Part shown: piece by piece, positions 36,110 through 49,700 of the stretch | Numbering within the stretch: position 1 is the stretch's first letter | Layout of the letters: every line of letters begins with the position of its first letter | Origin: Anisakis pegreffii | Lineage: Eukaryota; Nematoda; Chromadorea; Rhabditida; Anisakidae | Length of the DNA: 64,000 nucleotides | Assembly: GCA_035041965.1 (NCBI GenBank) | Contig: JAPYMA010001582.1 | Coordinates: 186,001 to 250,000 of the forward strand | Direction of reading: 5' to 3' | Program-made: the position numbers and the translations under genes | Notes under the pieces: model-generated | Databases searched by the model: none | Told to the model about the DNA's origin: nothing | Seen by the model: the letters and a program-made list of their open reading frames with translations, nothing else

Positions 36110-38255
36110 TCCGAGAGGCTTTCCTAATGTTCTCTAGGCATATATTATGAACGAGACATTTTATTTATGCATATAAACGATTTACTCTAGTCATGCTAAA
36201 TGCCACATTTATCATCATTTACATTTTTATTCCACTAAGCCGTCAGTAATTCATCTTCGTTGCGTTCACAGACTCAAAAACTCCACTCCACTTTAAGTCT
36301 CTTCTCACCTATTTCAAACGAAACTTCAAATGCACTGCTCGAATTCAGAATTGCACTCCTCATGTTAATGAGTTCTGTGAAAGCGCAATTATTTCAGTCG
36401 TACTTTCACTGGATCTATCCCCGTCTCTTCTTTCATAATCATGCTTCTTGTGTTTTGTGTTCATTCATTATAACATTTATTTCGTTTCATCCGTTTCATT
36501 AATCATTAATTTATTTTTTCCACATTCACTCCAACACTTCAAGCTATTTACTTTACTTGTATAATCCCCCCATCCAAAAAAAAACCCGTCGATGTTTCTC
36601 ATGGCTAATTCCAATCAGCATTATCCTTTAATTTCACTTTTAATTCCGTGCCATTTTGCTCTCACTACCGTTTCGGCTTCATTCTCCCCATAATGCAAGC
36701 AGCAGTTAGCCCCGCAGTCACCGCCCATCAAGCATCCATGGTACCAAATGTTGTTATACGTTACTTACTTCGTCAAACGCCACATTCATAGAAACATGTC
36801 GTCGTCTGTTTATCATTGTGGTCAGTGATGTCACAGATCATTCAGTCATATTCGAGTGATAATCATTTGCACAAAGTGAAAAGTTTGTCAAGCCACCAAA
36901 AAAATTTCAGTGCTATGAGATATTTTTAGCGTTTTTATCGATAATTTGCCTAACGGTTTTAACTGGCTTACAACTGTGCATTCGCTGCCATCTCGAGCGT
37001 TATCGTTTCATTATAGTTGCTTTTGTTACGTTATCCGAACTCGTTAACTAATTTATAAACGGCAACTTCGCATGCAGCTGCCGGAATGCTGCAACACTCC
37101 GGACTCATCCGGAAAACAGAATGCACTTACGATTAGTGCAGTCTTGTTTATTGCCGTGTATTCGTGACATCATTTATGATGAATAAATGTTCAATAGTTC
37201 TTAATTGATCATATTGAAAGTACACACTCAAATAGGCAAATAACATTTTTTAATTAAGTTGAGTCGTCGTACGAAGCATCAAAATGAAGCAACCAAAATC
37301 GAATTATTTCATGCGCATCATCGCAGAATCTCAATCAATCATATCAATGCGTGGCTACGAACATCTGATTCTGATATTCGTCACAAACCAACATAGAAAA
37401 TGTTCGCCTCCGCTCATCTGTCTAGCCGTTCTCATCTGTGCAGCTATTCGTGACTAATTCGATTTGTAGTCATTGTCGCCTCAAGCAATCCACTAATCAG
37501 GGTTTCTTACTCTTTAATAAACTTTCTGGTGCGCTTACTCCCTGTCTGTATTGAATGAAAGTCTCAAAAATACGTTTAAAGTACATGTTTTATATGGTAA
37601 TGGCTAGTGAATACTAATGGATCACCATCAGCAGTTCATTGTTAAATGCACTTGTCTACTAAGTTTTCATGTTTAGTTGCGAAGCTATGGTCAAGTTCAA
37701 TTGCTCAAATGGCATGATCAAACGTTAAGCAGCACAGAACGCTCCAAATAATGCAATTTCTAACAACCGGTAATAAAAAGACGAGAATGAGCTTTCACGA
37801 TCTGAGTTGATTTATTGAATGTGATTCCTTCTGCTGATGCTTTATTGCTGCTGCTGCTGAATGGACGGGTACTAATAAAAAAGAGAAGACACCTACGTGG
37901 GTGATGATCCCGAGATTAACTCTATTTTTAACAGTTCACCTCGGCAGTGTTATCTTCCGCTAATGTATCACTAATATGATTGTACAAAAGGAATAACAAT
38001 TTTTTTCATCATTGTCACAGCGTATCCACAAATGTCAACTGAAATAGAAGCTGAAATTTGACATTCTCATAATGCACTTAATTAATTTTCACAATCAGTA
38101 CGCGATTAAATATTCGTGGAACTGTGATGCACTCCATTCAGTAATGTGTCGAAATAAACTTGAATTCGGCACCTGTTTATAACTATTGGAATGGCAACGA
38201 ATAATCCCAAAAGAATCTATATGAACGAAAATTCCTGTAAGCATTCTTAATTTCC
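36110..38255. other. Region with scattered coding-like fragments only
   Basis: Two plus-strand stretches could be exons of a membrane protein: one after an acceptor at about 36395 (SYFHWIYPRLFF) and one at about 37079-37170 (LPECCNTPDSSGKQNALT followed by a hydrophobic run). Neither could be joined in phase to neighbours. A short GCT run lies near 37848. Confidence 0.3.
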
Positions 38256-38261
38256 TACTAG

Positions 38262-38759
38262 CGGAGTTCATAGTGGAGTATCAGAAACTATTCCTTCCGG
38301 ATCTGTCCGGTAAGCATTGCCATTCTAAGGCCAACTTCACAGCACTATCAAGTTTGATCAGTAATTCAATACTATAGGAATGTTAGGAATAACGTTTCGA
38401 ACTAACTATAAGCTCAAGTATATTCAAGTGACTTGTAATCTATTCACAGTATCGGGTTCATCAGATTCTTTGATTCCAGATAAACGTTGATGTTTTCGAC
38501 TGCTTACGCATAGCTGCAGAGATACTGCTCAATTTCAGATGGTGTGCTAGAAAGTTGGAAGGTTTCATTGAATCGCCAAACTTCATTTGAATCACCAAAT
38601 TTGATCTCTGATCTGATCAATACACACTCCATCAATAACACCTTATCAGTATTAAACATCTCCTTTCCCTACGCTGATATCTTTAGCTACGCGGAAAGAC
38701 GGGTGTCAAGGGAGCAAGAATATGATATTTATGGTATTAGTGACAGCCGAAAGTCATAA
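38262..38759 (+). CDS. Two joined exons of an unrecognised plus-strand gene
   Basis: Exon a (38262-38309) follows TTTCCTACTAG and ends CCG|GTAAGC in phase 1. Exon b (38539-38759) follows AATTTCAG. They join as EFIVEYQKLFLPDLS then DGVLESWKVSLNRQTSFES. The second exon continues LISDLINTHSINNTLSVL, then YADIFSYAERRVSREQEYD, and ends at TAA after SDSRKS. Composition is Ser-rich and hydrophilic, as in a cytoplasmic tail. A donor may exist before the stop, so the gene may continue, possibly to the exons at 40885-41283. The family is not recognised. Confidence 0.4.
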
Positions 38760-38939
38760 ACTCGTGATTAGCTGCAATTTCTGAGAAATAATCAATGCAT
38801 TGATAGAAGAATATCAGGAGATTGACAACTGCTGTAAGCTTTCCTCATTTCTGAGGTGAATGGCGATAACAGGTGAATCGAAACAGTAAACTAGTGAATG
38901 TTGTTAACAAATTAATACCTGTGCAAGTGGGAATATTAG

Positions 38940-39006
38940 GATGATGTCCAACGTTTTGCCGTTTTATCACCCAAGATGGCATCACGTCGAAACGTTGGAC
39001 ATCATC
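38940..39006. repeat. Perfect 17-base inverted repeat with a 33-base loop
   Basis: GATGATGTCCAACGTTT (38940-38956) and its exact reverse complement (38990-39006) flank a 33-base spacer. Noncoding context just after the exon ending at 38759. Confidence 0.85.
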
Positions 39007-40884
39007 GTAATGTCTCAATATTAGGAGCATCATTTTCGAGTTGCATGCATCTATATCCATGTTTGCTCAACAACTCAACGACGCCGTTGCATCATTGGAT
39101 AGATCAAATCCTTGTTAATCAGTAAATGAACGATGGTGTTGATAAAATAATTCCAGTTTCTGAGAATTATTCTATCCTAACTAACTCATAGATTATAGTA
39201 CCAATAGTGGCGTAACTGCTTGCTCTTGGTTATCTATCATCTCGTAAACGCGAAATTAGTTTTGATAAATTCCTCACGTGCACCCAACATCAATCAGGTG
39301 TAATTAACGAACCTTTCGCACGTATTATTATTTTCTTATGTTGCGTTCAATATATTTATTAAATATCCATCATTCGAGCGTGCCATATCTCGACGTTCTC
39401 ATCAGATATATCTTTTAACTGAGCCTTTAAAACACTGCAACTTTTGAAACGAGCAATAATTCAGTGGATCTGTGATGCGCAACAGTATTCTCCCTGTTAG
39501 CATATTCCGAAAGCAGCAACCGTGTAATTACGACTACTAACAACAATACATTCCATACCAATACTCTCGGCTGCTTTGATTAATATGGTTATTTTTGCTA
39601 TAGCATTGAACATTAACTTGATTATTGTTATTGTTATTATCGCTGTGGGTGTTGTTATTCTGGCAATGTGTTTATTCGATGCTTCAAGCAGATAGCACTT
39701 ATCTATTCTATGCATTTCTCTTATGGGCATTGTTATTGGTGTTCTCTCGCACAATTTTACTGATGAAAATGAACTTTTGCAATGAAATATTCATCGGATC
39801 CGTGACGTACACTTCAGTTGTTTGTATGCACACTCATCATTTCAAGATGCATTCACTAAATTACATTTTTTCACTGTTGCTAAATAACTAAATCCCTCAG
39901 CGCTGCTTGTGAGTATTCGAGTTATTCGGCTTCTTTCGCACCTCATCCGACCACACTGAAAGCACACACCACTCTACGAGGATAAGAAACAATCCAGAGC
40001 AGATAAACCAAACATCTAAACTAGATCCGATGCGTGTGCCTATAAGTATTTATTTTTAGCATATCATTATTGCGTATTGAAGTCAGTTTGTTTATATATG
40101 CTCAACGTAACAATTCCAACAATTTTTGCTTAATCATTAGTATCTGATCCTTCAAGTAAACAGCAAACAAAACAGGTATTCTGTGCTTTTAAACTGAATC
40201 CTCAGTGATCATATGAACAGTGATCTGCAAGATTTTTCATTTAATCAGTTATGCATTTCGTTTGCTCCAATAGAGATATTACAACATGAAATAATGATTC
40301 GTAAAACATGAAATCCCAGCTTTCGTGCTGTCCACTCATGATTATTTTGGTAACATGTTTTCAACTCTACAAACTGCTCCTAGTAATCTTGCGCTGTGGA
40401 ACCGTATTGATATTATTGCATTTTTCCAGCTTTCTAGTGCATCATTTTCAACAATATTTATCACAACATTATATCATCACTTTCGTTATTAGCTAGTTCA
40501 TTATACATACTTGAAACTGATTAGGAGATGGGGCTGGCTGTTGACATTGTGGATATTACTCCTAACCATTTGCAATTCGAAATTAAAGTGGCTAGTTTCC
40601 AGTATCAGCTGTTAGCACGGTCGTGCAAATAGCACGATCATAGATCCACTCCTACAGTATCATAGAGGCCAAATTCTTCTTTAATAGAATGTATGAATTA
40701 GATTTTCCTACATAGACATCATTTCACTTTGAGATTTCTCTATCCGTTTCTGGCCGACGGATATTGCTGATAAGTGTTTTGCGTTCTCTGTAGCACCTTC
40801 GGTTGTGATTTGCACAGTCCTTCTATGTTCTGTTCTGTTCTCGCATCCAAAATTCCGAAGCTGTTTGGTTTCTTTCCGATTCAG

Positions 40885-41283
40885 CTGGAAGAAAGCAATA
40901 ATGGAACGGGAACAGAACAATTCAGCTGGAACAGTCAAATTGATAGCCTCAGTCACAGCACCGCAGAATTTTCCATAGATCGAAGCTCAATATTGGTGAC
41001 ACCTCTACCTACAGAACTGCATACGTCCTTGATCCCTGATTATCTGAGCAAGTAAACTTCGTTGAATTATCAGAAACGTGTATATGAAACGAAGCATGAG
41101 ATCGGCCGTGTTGATTGCAGGATGTATAGTGCTAATGAAACCTCAGTGATCAAAGACAACCAACTAATAGCTCGCGCGTCTTACAACCCCTCAGAAACCG
41201 TCAGCCACTATGACGAACAACGTTCAGTTCAACTCAGGATATCGCATTCTTCTGGCTTCCGAATACGAGAGAGACGTAATTAA
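40885..41283 (+). CDS. Two exons encoding a hydrophilic C-terminal tail, gene unrecognised
   Basis: An acceptor (TTTCCGATTCAG) opens a phase-0 exon 40885-40995 (LEESNNGTGTEQFSWNSQID ...). It joins through a 78-base intron (ATTG|GTGACA ... TTATCAG) to 41074-41283 (KRVYETKHEIGRVDCRMYSA ...), ending SGFRIRERRN and TAA. Without that intron the same frame carries an internal TAA at 41053-41055, so splicing or a broken gene must be assumed. The peptide is Ser/Thr/Asn-rich with no membrane segment and resembles a cytoplasmic receptor or channel tail, but no family is recognised. It may belong with the exons at 38262-38759. Confidence 0.4.
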
Positions 41284-42066
41284 TGGATTGTTTGTTTGTT
41301 CAATACCACTCAACACTAACGTAGCACCACAATAAGACTACTATTGATAATGTTACTGCTCAGATTCCGTACCAATCATCAATATAACCTCAGCTATACA
41401 TGTGATATTAGCATACAATCTTCATATATGAGAGTCCGCACGCCCACAACTATCTCGGAGATATACATCCTTGATATGTTCACACAGATAGCCAAGCAAA
41501 TAGACTCAATCTTATTCAACGGCTAAATAAAATCCCAACAATGTTTAGCATTAGACATTCGCGTTTATTCATTCATATTAGATGCGAATTATGCAAAGGT
41601 CTATGAGCTCTTAGAGCGTAGATGTCATTCACAAATCCTTATAATCAGCATGGAACATTGTGTTTTTTGGAGTTTCATTCATCAAATTCATTTATTTGTT
41701 AATTTATTCGCTCGCATGTGCACGACTGCCGTCAGATACATATCAAATTTTCAATTATTCAAATCACGATTCCACGGTATTAGTCCTTAAAAACTTTCTT
41801 TCTGGATAAAGACCTTTCATCAATGCCACACTTCTCGCACATTATTCACGTCTGTGGTCATATCTTACTTCAACTTCAAATGCTTTATTAATTTATGATG
41901 ATTGGATGGAGAAGAAAACAGCCGAATGCTGGAAAATTTATTCTGACTTGCCCCGAGAATGTACTGGTCTAATTACAAAACCTTTCACCCTGACAACAAT
42001 TATTCACTAATCCCGTGGTTTCATCTCTCATGCAACTGAAAAATTCCATCCAGTTAATTCATTTCC

Positions 42067-42123
42067 TCCAGTAGATTTATCTGCCCTTCGCAAATCTTAC
42101 GAAGGGCAGATAAATCTACTGGA
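42067..42123. repeat. Perfect 24-base inverted repeat with a 9-base loop
   Basis: Arms 42067-42090 (TCCAGTAGATTTATC...) and 42100-42123 are exact reverse complements around CAAATCTTA. Stem and loop sizes are those of a perfect foldback hairpin. The words TAAATCTA are repeated once more just downstream. Confidence 0.9.
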
Positions 42124-43927
42124 TAAATCTATCCAACCGAAACGATATCGAACCATTGATCTCTTCGTTCAAATTTGACCGTACATCGCGAATAACTTAT
42201 CATATCATATGTGCTGCTTTCATGCTATGATAACCAAAAAGCAGTCTTAGTCATTAACGAGACCATCAGCTACTCACTCACGCACGACTATTGTGAGCGT
42301 TTATCCAAATCATACTGTTACAACGTGCTTACACCATTGGAGTGCAATCAGTGTAGTGATGGTGTTTGATTCAATCGTTTTCGACCCCTAATTAAGGGCA
42401 TATTTACATCTTTGGCTCATTTTCGGCCAGCTTTTATTAGCTTAATTTCAAATCAAAACCACGCAACGTCAGCCAATTGTAGAACAAAACGCTTAACATC
42501 GCATTCTCATCTGGGAATGCTCATCGAATTGATAGAATTCGCTTGCTGCTACAAATTCACTGCATTCATACATACACACAAATGAGTCCATTAGTGAGGT
42601 TTGATGTGTTTCATTCGGCCAATGATCTCCGATTGTGGAACCTTGATCAGCGACTTCTGTCTTGTACTTGATCGTTCGTTCATTTTGGAGTAGATGCCGG
42701 AGCTGTTCGATTCATTTATTCAGTGAATCTTTCATTTGTTTTTGCAGAATCTTTCTTCAGCTGAGGGATGGATGCTATTTTAGCACGTCTGCACTTCAGT
42801 TGCATATTTGCTTATTTCCAATCAGTCTGCAATGCCTCAAAGAACTGAAGTGTTGCGGAAGTTTGTTAACAAAGAAATCATCGACACTTATCACAAGAGT
42901 GCCTCTGTGGTACTTCAGTAGATGCAAATCATAGGTTAGCTCGCAAGCAAATTCAAGGTTTCTGTTGTGAATGAAGTATGTTTCAAGCACTGACATCATA
43001 CCATGGAATTAACTCATAATGTCTACATTACATGAGTATAAAACAGCTTCTGGTAATAAATGATGGATGAATTCAAATGACAGGTTGATGTGAATTGATG
43101 GTTATTACTTTCAGCTTAGCAATTGGATATGAAACACAGAAAACTCATTCCACTTCATTTTCGCACTTTTATGCACATCAGTTTCTAGTTTCATCTCAAC
43201 GAGCTGAGAAAATGTAGCTGAATGATTGTTATTACAGCAACAGTTTCATTAGAGACGGTGATAACGGTAATAGTGATGATATCTGATACGAAGCTGTTCA
43301 AATTCTCTACTTTGCTGAAATTCTCTCGCATGTTTATCCAATATCTGTTGCCGAGGCTTTGCCTCAAATTGTCTAGAATCGCTGATTAGTTTACTTAGTT
43401 TATATTTCGTTCACATGGAACACAACAAAGAGAGGCGATATGTCATTGAGTTATCACTTCTCTGCACACAAATACCTATCAACATCACGTCGTTCTGAGG
43501 TACACAGATACTGTAACTCGGCTCTCCATCCTGCCATTCATTTATTTGCTTAACGCTGTTGAATTGTTGATGTTTCACTCAAAGAGTTGGAAAAAAACTT
43601 GCAAGATATTCCGAAAATTTTACAGCTTTTGCAATTGTTATTGAAATCTCGTCGATTCGCAGCCAGCTCTACGATAGCTGCTGTCATGTCGTGTCCTCAC
43701 TTCACTCATTTCATCACATTACTTCATTGTATCTGTCACTTTTAAAGAATCGTCAATTTTTTGTGCTCGTTACACGACGAGTTTTAGAGATGTAAGATGA
43801 GCAAAAATCATGCTGAACATTTTGTCGGGTTTTTTGTCATTGAAACATGAACAAATTGCCGCATTGCATTGTTTTGGAATTGACATGACATTGCAAGCTC
43901 ATTGTTTTTTTAATTGTTATTTGGTCT

Positions 43928-44450
43928 TTGAACGCTTGTTTTGACGATCGATTAGCCACTGGATTCGTATTTGGCTACGTTGAATTATGCGCAGTATTTA
44001 AGGCAACTAGTCAATCGCTCGCTCGGTTGGTGAGTAGTTGCATTCGTTGGGCCTGCCCGCCTGGCCAGAATGTGAAAGGAAACGCATTGTGGCCAGTAAT
44101 GGTAGTGCCTTTGCTAGATTGCTCAATTCAGGTAATCCAGGATATGAACATATCCACACAAAATTACCTAGAGCGTGCTATGATTGAAGTGAGCATTGTT
44201 CAGTGTTAATGCCTAGATTTAGTCGGAGTCTGCAATTGAGTTCGTTCCCTCATGCGAATCACCCGGCCAAAACAACTATTGCTCCGTGAAGTTGCAGTTG
44301 ATTCGCCACTTGAATCATATGCGTAAGAAGGGAATAGCTCTTAAAGTTGTTGATCAGCTTACGGACGACAACTTTTCTCCTTCAAGCTTCAGTCCTTCAG
44401 GCATTTTATTCTTGCTCGAGCAGTCATTCATTCGCGAAGCTTCATCATGA
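43928..44450 (+). CDS. Two-exon coding-like segment of an unrecognised gene
   Basis: An open frame ending at a donor ATTCAG|GTAATC (44131) joins in phase 0, across a 91-base intron ending GATTTAG, to an exon 44223-44450 that is open for 75 codons to TGA. The second exon reads SESAIEFVPSCESPGQNNYC, then KLQLIRHLNHMRKKGIALKV, and ends LLEQSFIREASS; codon content is protein-like. The first exon includes LATGFVFGYVELCAVFKATS and CPPGQNVKGNALW; its 5' boundary is unknown, since the frame starts without ATG. A second good donor (TTG|GTGAGT) inside it offers another splicing pattern. No family is recognised. Confidence 0.35.
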
Positions 44451-45459
44451 TCAAATAATCATATTTCATCTCGCACACGTCATTCTTGAACCAGGCATCA
44501 ACTTATGATCCATAACATAGTCATTATCACTAAATTGAGATGTTAATCGCATCATACTCTAGTGTAGTTGTCGTTATTTAAACAGAGATACATCAGCTGC
44601 ACTTGTTCCAACGGAAAGATCTCGTTGAAACAGGTTATTTTAAGCAACAGCTCTGATTAAAAGTCATTGCAAGCGCCACGGTAAACCTCAGACGGATGAA
44701 TCTCAGCTTGAACAAAACTTAAATCGCAGTCTCAGCTTGAGTACGTTCTGTACGATAGAAACGATTCTGTTAAATTCAGCATTCCACTCAAGTTCCTGGT
44801 GTTTTCTGTTCGCTTAATACCCAAGGAATATCTATTATTTTTTCCTCTACACTTTACTTAAACAGTGTCTTATTTAAACACTCGAACAAGACGTGTGATT
44901 GAGCGTGAGATTTACTCGAATGTGTGGATCAGCGCGATTAACATATAGCGCATTTGTTATGTCTGCATCGTTTCAATCTGACATTACTGAGGTGATTGTT
45001 TGGTTCCTGTTTACATGCGTCCAATTCACCATCGCTTCCTCTGGTGACGAATTGCCTGGGCGCTTGAGACACATGAAATCCTTCTCTTGAGAGCTCTCAG
45101 CTCCTTTTTCTTGACATTACTCGTATCTCTTCTATTCAATTACTATTCAGACTGCTCATCTGCATATTCTAATGAACAAACACAATAGCGATCATGTGAT
45201 TAACAAGTAGGCAAAATGTGTTTTCAATAGTTTTTTCGAGATTCATTTTCAATATCGTCACTACTGAATTCTAAGTTCAAATGCTCTACATCATTTTTAG
45301 ATATCATTTTCAACATCTTTCACATCATTTGAAATTACTTTCGTTTCGTTTCATTAGAATTTTTAAAATGTCATTCACATTTCCCTGCGTGATTCATTAT
45401 GATTTCATTTGCCATATTTCAGGTAGTTCGTCTTTCGGCATCCTTCGTTAAGAATCGTC

Positions 45460-45720
45460 ATGAATGATGTTTCTTTGCGTCCAGAAACTTTTTCAAGAGC
45501 ACTCTATTCATTCACTCGTTATAAGCGTTTGAAATTAGCATGCATAAATCTTTTTGAACTTCGCACTACATCTCTAATTTACATCTCTCACGATGATTTA
45601 ATGCCAACACGATATCGAACCTCAACACATTTAAATTTGAAACTAAAATTTCATCTCATTATCTCACTTGGTCGATCAAATTTGACTAAAGCGTTTTTAG
45701 GCTCACTTCGAAGGCAATGA
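45460..45720 (+). CDS. Orphan 86-residue ORF after a splice acceptor
   Basis: The ATG lies 38 bases after the acceptor GCCATATTTCAG, as a trans-spliced first exon might. The peptide is basic: MNDVSLRPETFSRALYSF, FELRTTSLIYISHDD and LNLKLKFHLIISLG, ending GSLRRQ. No signal peptide or family was recognised. A single uninterrupted frame with ATG is the only support. Confidence 0.3.
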   Translation: MNDVSLRPETFSRALYSFTRYKRLKLACINLFELRTTSLIYISHDDLMPTRYRTSTHLNLKLKFHLIISLGRSNLTKAFLGSLRRQ

Positions 45721-46799
45721 ATGAAAAAAAAACGATTTGAAGAGAATCTAAAGAAGCCAAGATGAAAACCATGAAAATGAAATCTAACCACGGCTGAAAC
45801 ATCTTTTCAGCAATTCGAAAAACTCTCCTCAAAAAAAAACTCAATTATTCAAGTATCTCTCCAGTGTTTCAGTCAGTGTCCTCGTTAAACAACTTCTAAC
45901 GCCCTAAAAAAACATCTCAATTCTGACAGAATGTTGCTCAACTAATTGAACAATTTGTCGGTAATTCGTCAGTTTCTGATGGGTATTCGTTTCATTTCGA
46001 AGCGAACGCGTTCTCTCATTCGCTGTTTCAACGACGACGACATTTTGTTACGCCTCTTCAGTTGTTTTACTTCGTAGGCTCGAAAAATACGAAATTGACG
46101 AACGAAACGTTAAGCAGACAGTCCCGTCACTTACGTCTGTCATGATAAAGTGTCAAATTAAACTTTGCAGTTAGCCCATTCACTCAGCCGACGACTCACT
46201 ATCCTCGAACAACTGTTAATTGGAACTTTTATTCTTCTGAATTGATATCACAGCTGCTGCAATGTTACCAATCTTCTAGTGCACCTGAATGTCGTAGACC
46301 TTAGTATCCTTGATCATATATCAGTTGTATTGGCTAAATGTTGAGGTGTCTCGCTACCCAAAAGCGATCCAGAGTCGCGATCGTCGGGGAACTGAATTTG
46401 ATTTGAAATAAACCGTGAATCAGTTTGAATTTTTTCAGTTATTGGGTGATAAATTTTTTTGTGTGGAATGTTTATTCGTCAGTTCGTCAATTTCGGCAAA
46501 AATTTTACAGAGTTGAACTGTGAATGCAGTGTTGTTGGAACTCAACGATTCAGTGAACTTGCCGATTGATCGTCTAGTCATATTGAAATTGAATCAGTGG
46601 AGCGACTGTATTGAACTATTAAAATATTACATGTTCCGAAAATATGTCCTTTCATATAGAACGATAATCAAAATCAAATTTGAAATCGAAATTTTCATTT
46701 CGTTCCGATTTATTAAATGAATGAAAAAATTTTCTAACAATCACAATGTGTATGTCTGAACAAATGGAAACTACCGATGGAGTATCAGTAAATATAGCC

Positions 46800-49700
46800 G
46801 ATTCATCAGCTGTGCAATGTCAGACATTGCATGAGCTTCCTAACAAATCGTTTGCTCTTGCTCTGAGCTAACAAATATATCACCTGTAACATACTGTCGA
46901 TTCCATCCTACCCCATATTTTCGTCAACTATTAGGGCTTGGTCACCACTAATATAACTATTTTCACAGTTTCACGAATATTTTCACGAGTCGTTCGTAAG
47001 CTTTATTCAAGTTTTCATGATAGAACTATAGGATGTTCTATTGTGTTCTGGTGTATTTTAAAATGCCATCTGCTATTTTACCTGTTCGTTATCATTGCAA
47101 CTACCTCGACCATCAATATGCATCTGCCGTTTGTGGTTTATCGCTCGTGCGACAAATTGATCAGTTTCGCATACGGTGAATATCGATCTTGAAAGTTAAC
47201 GAACTTATTTCGAACAGCTCTAAAACTTATCCATCCATCGACGGCCGAAAATATGGAACGACCGAAATATTTCGGAGTCAGCAACATAAAATCATCACCC
47301 TCTGATCATTTATCACCGATTTAACATTTGCTCCGTTTTGATTTTGCTTCGATGTGGTATCGTTTTTGTCAATCTCAGAAGCATTCATCGGTCTATGTGC
47401 AGCTTTTAGAAGCCCATTAACTAAGCAACAGCTGTGTTTCTGAGTGATTGCCGATCAATGAGATCAATCAAGTGTTGAAATGTTAACGATTGCATGTTTT
47501 GATCGTGTCTCTCTCTAATCCCTCAGCATAAACATTACTAGACGCTGATTGATCATGTTAAGCGAAAAAACATAAACACATTGCTTAACTATCCAGCTAA
47601 ACCACAAATAAACAAAACTAGGTAATAATATTAATAAAAGTAATAGTAGTAACAACAGCAATATAGCTAATAAATGTGTTATCGAATTATCTCGTGGGAG
47701 CAATGAATAATTTTCTGAGTCTCGCAAACGTCAACAACTAGGAAAGACAATACTTTGCATATTTCATTCCCACCGACGATAGAGCATTATCGGTCTTTGA
47801 TTGTTTAACATGAACTTCAGGAGCGCATAACTGGTAATAGCGCGTACGCAAAAGTTTAAGTCCGTTGATTGACAATGTGAATTTCGCTACTACAAAGTTA
47901 AATCTCACAGCCGGGAGCCTAGTCTCACTGCCTAACGACCCCCCGCCGGCCTTATCCTATCGAATTGCAGAATATGTTTCACTGTTATTTTCTGATATCC
48001 GTATAAGTCTGATATCATCTACACAATGAATTTTGTATCCTTCTCATTGAACGATTTCTAGCCTGCATTATCACATTCAAGCACTGATTCTTAAGTGAAC
48101 ATAACTATTGTTTTATTCTGATCTCCCAATTGATCCCGTATCATACCGATGTCTTCATCAACTAGTGACTGCATTCGGAACCACCGTATTAGTCTGGCGT
48201 GATGAAGTCTCATTACAGAACTGCTTTGTCAACACGTGAAGCAGCAGCGCAAATTCAAATGCAATACAAACACGCTATAATGTACAAACTGATTGCAAGC
48301 TGATCAAAAACTCCACTATCCAAACTGTTGTAACCTGTTATGAGGCATTTCATATTTATCTGGCCAACTTTGTGTACATATTGCCATAGTTACCATCGTT
48401 ACTACTACTGCTTTTTTGTATCATTAGCATCATTTTTTATCATTATTGTCATTACCTTCTCGTTACTATCATCTCTGAAATGTTTGTAGTCTCAGAGCTC
48501 CTGGAATCTACATCAGCAGTAGTGCATATTGCTTGAATACCTACTAAAATAAACTCTAAAAGGCATCCGCACACTCTTCAATAATGGAATTATTTACAAT
48601 GATTGCTTCCAATCCATCTTGATGCAATAGATTTCGAATAATTAGAAATGAATTCGTGACGAATGGAATCTACCATTTCTATCGCACCAAGAGATTCGAG
48701 CTGATATCCTTATCAAGCATTACTGTTCAATGCATATCTCGTCGATACATATGGTTTACTGTGAAGAATATGTTTATCTCAAGTCAATTCAAATAACTAT
48801 CTATAAAATATTGTGCGCTTTCACTCCGATAATTCAATGGTGTCAGTGATGAAACGTGCATAAACTCAGCACCGTAGAGTGTCGAGTATCTCAGTCTATT
48901 TTCGTTATCATTATTAATGGAAAGGGCTAAGCATGTTTATGGGATTTGAGGAAACGTGCGAGATTATTGTAATCTAATGAACATTTTGAAATATGAACCC
49001 TGAAAGTGGAAACCGGCAATGCAATGTCTAGCCAGCTAAAAGCAAATCTGCATTTGATCTGCTCTAGATCTTTTGCTGCTTTGTCGTGCTCTGCAGCGCT
49101 CTACTCAGCTGCTGCACAATCATCATTTCAGTCACTCATCCAACTTATTGCAAAAGTTCTAATGGAATGACGAGATCTAAGAACCTTGCCCGCTAGCAGA
49201 CTACTGCCTGCCTTTCTTTTGAATTCATCTTCTACGCAAACAAAAAGTTGAAATTCATTCAGATCATGCGTACCATACCGTGAACACTCTTTCCGTGACT
49301 ACTCTTACATCCACTCTCAATTAATTTGAAAAGTGCCCGTTCTTAATCAACTATGCTCTTTCCATCTATGAAGAATTCTACCGTTTAATATTTCTACCGT
49401 TTGAAGTATGCAATAGTTGAATATTTGAGGGATATATCAATGCAATATATATCAAGAGTATGCAGTATTTGAATATTGGTTAACAATGATTAACTGTGGT
49501 TGACTGTGAAGGATATGTTTATCTCATTTTTTAACGCATGACCAACAAGCGATCACATAAAGAAACCATACAGATTCTGCTTTCTGTGAATAAGTACCGA
49601 AATCAGTCGAGCGTTGCTAAGTTAAATGTTTCAATGGGAATCTGTTCACATTTCAATCCGACATGATATTAGAGCGCTATGCCTTTCATGCTGCAATATT

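Noticed and set aside
39497..39891. Highly hydrophobic plus-strand ORF and its antisense ORF
   Set aside because: Both derive from TTATTGTTATT-type simple sequence.
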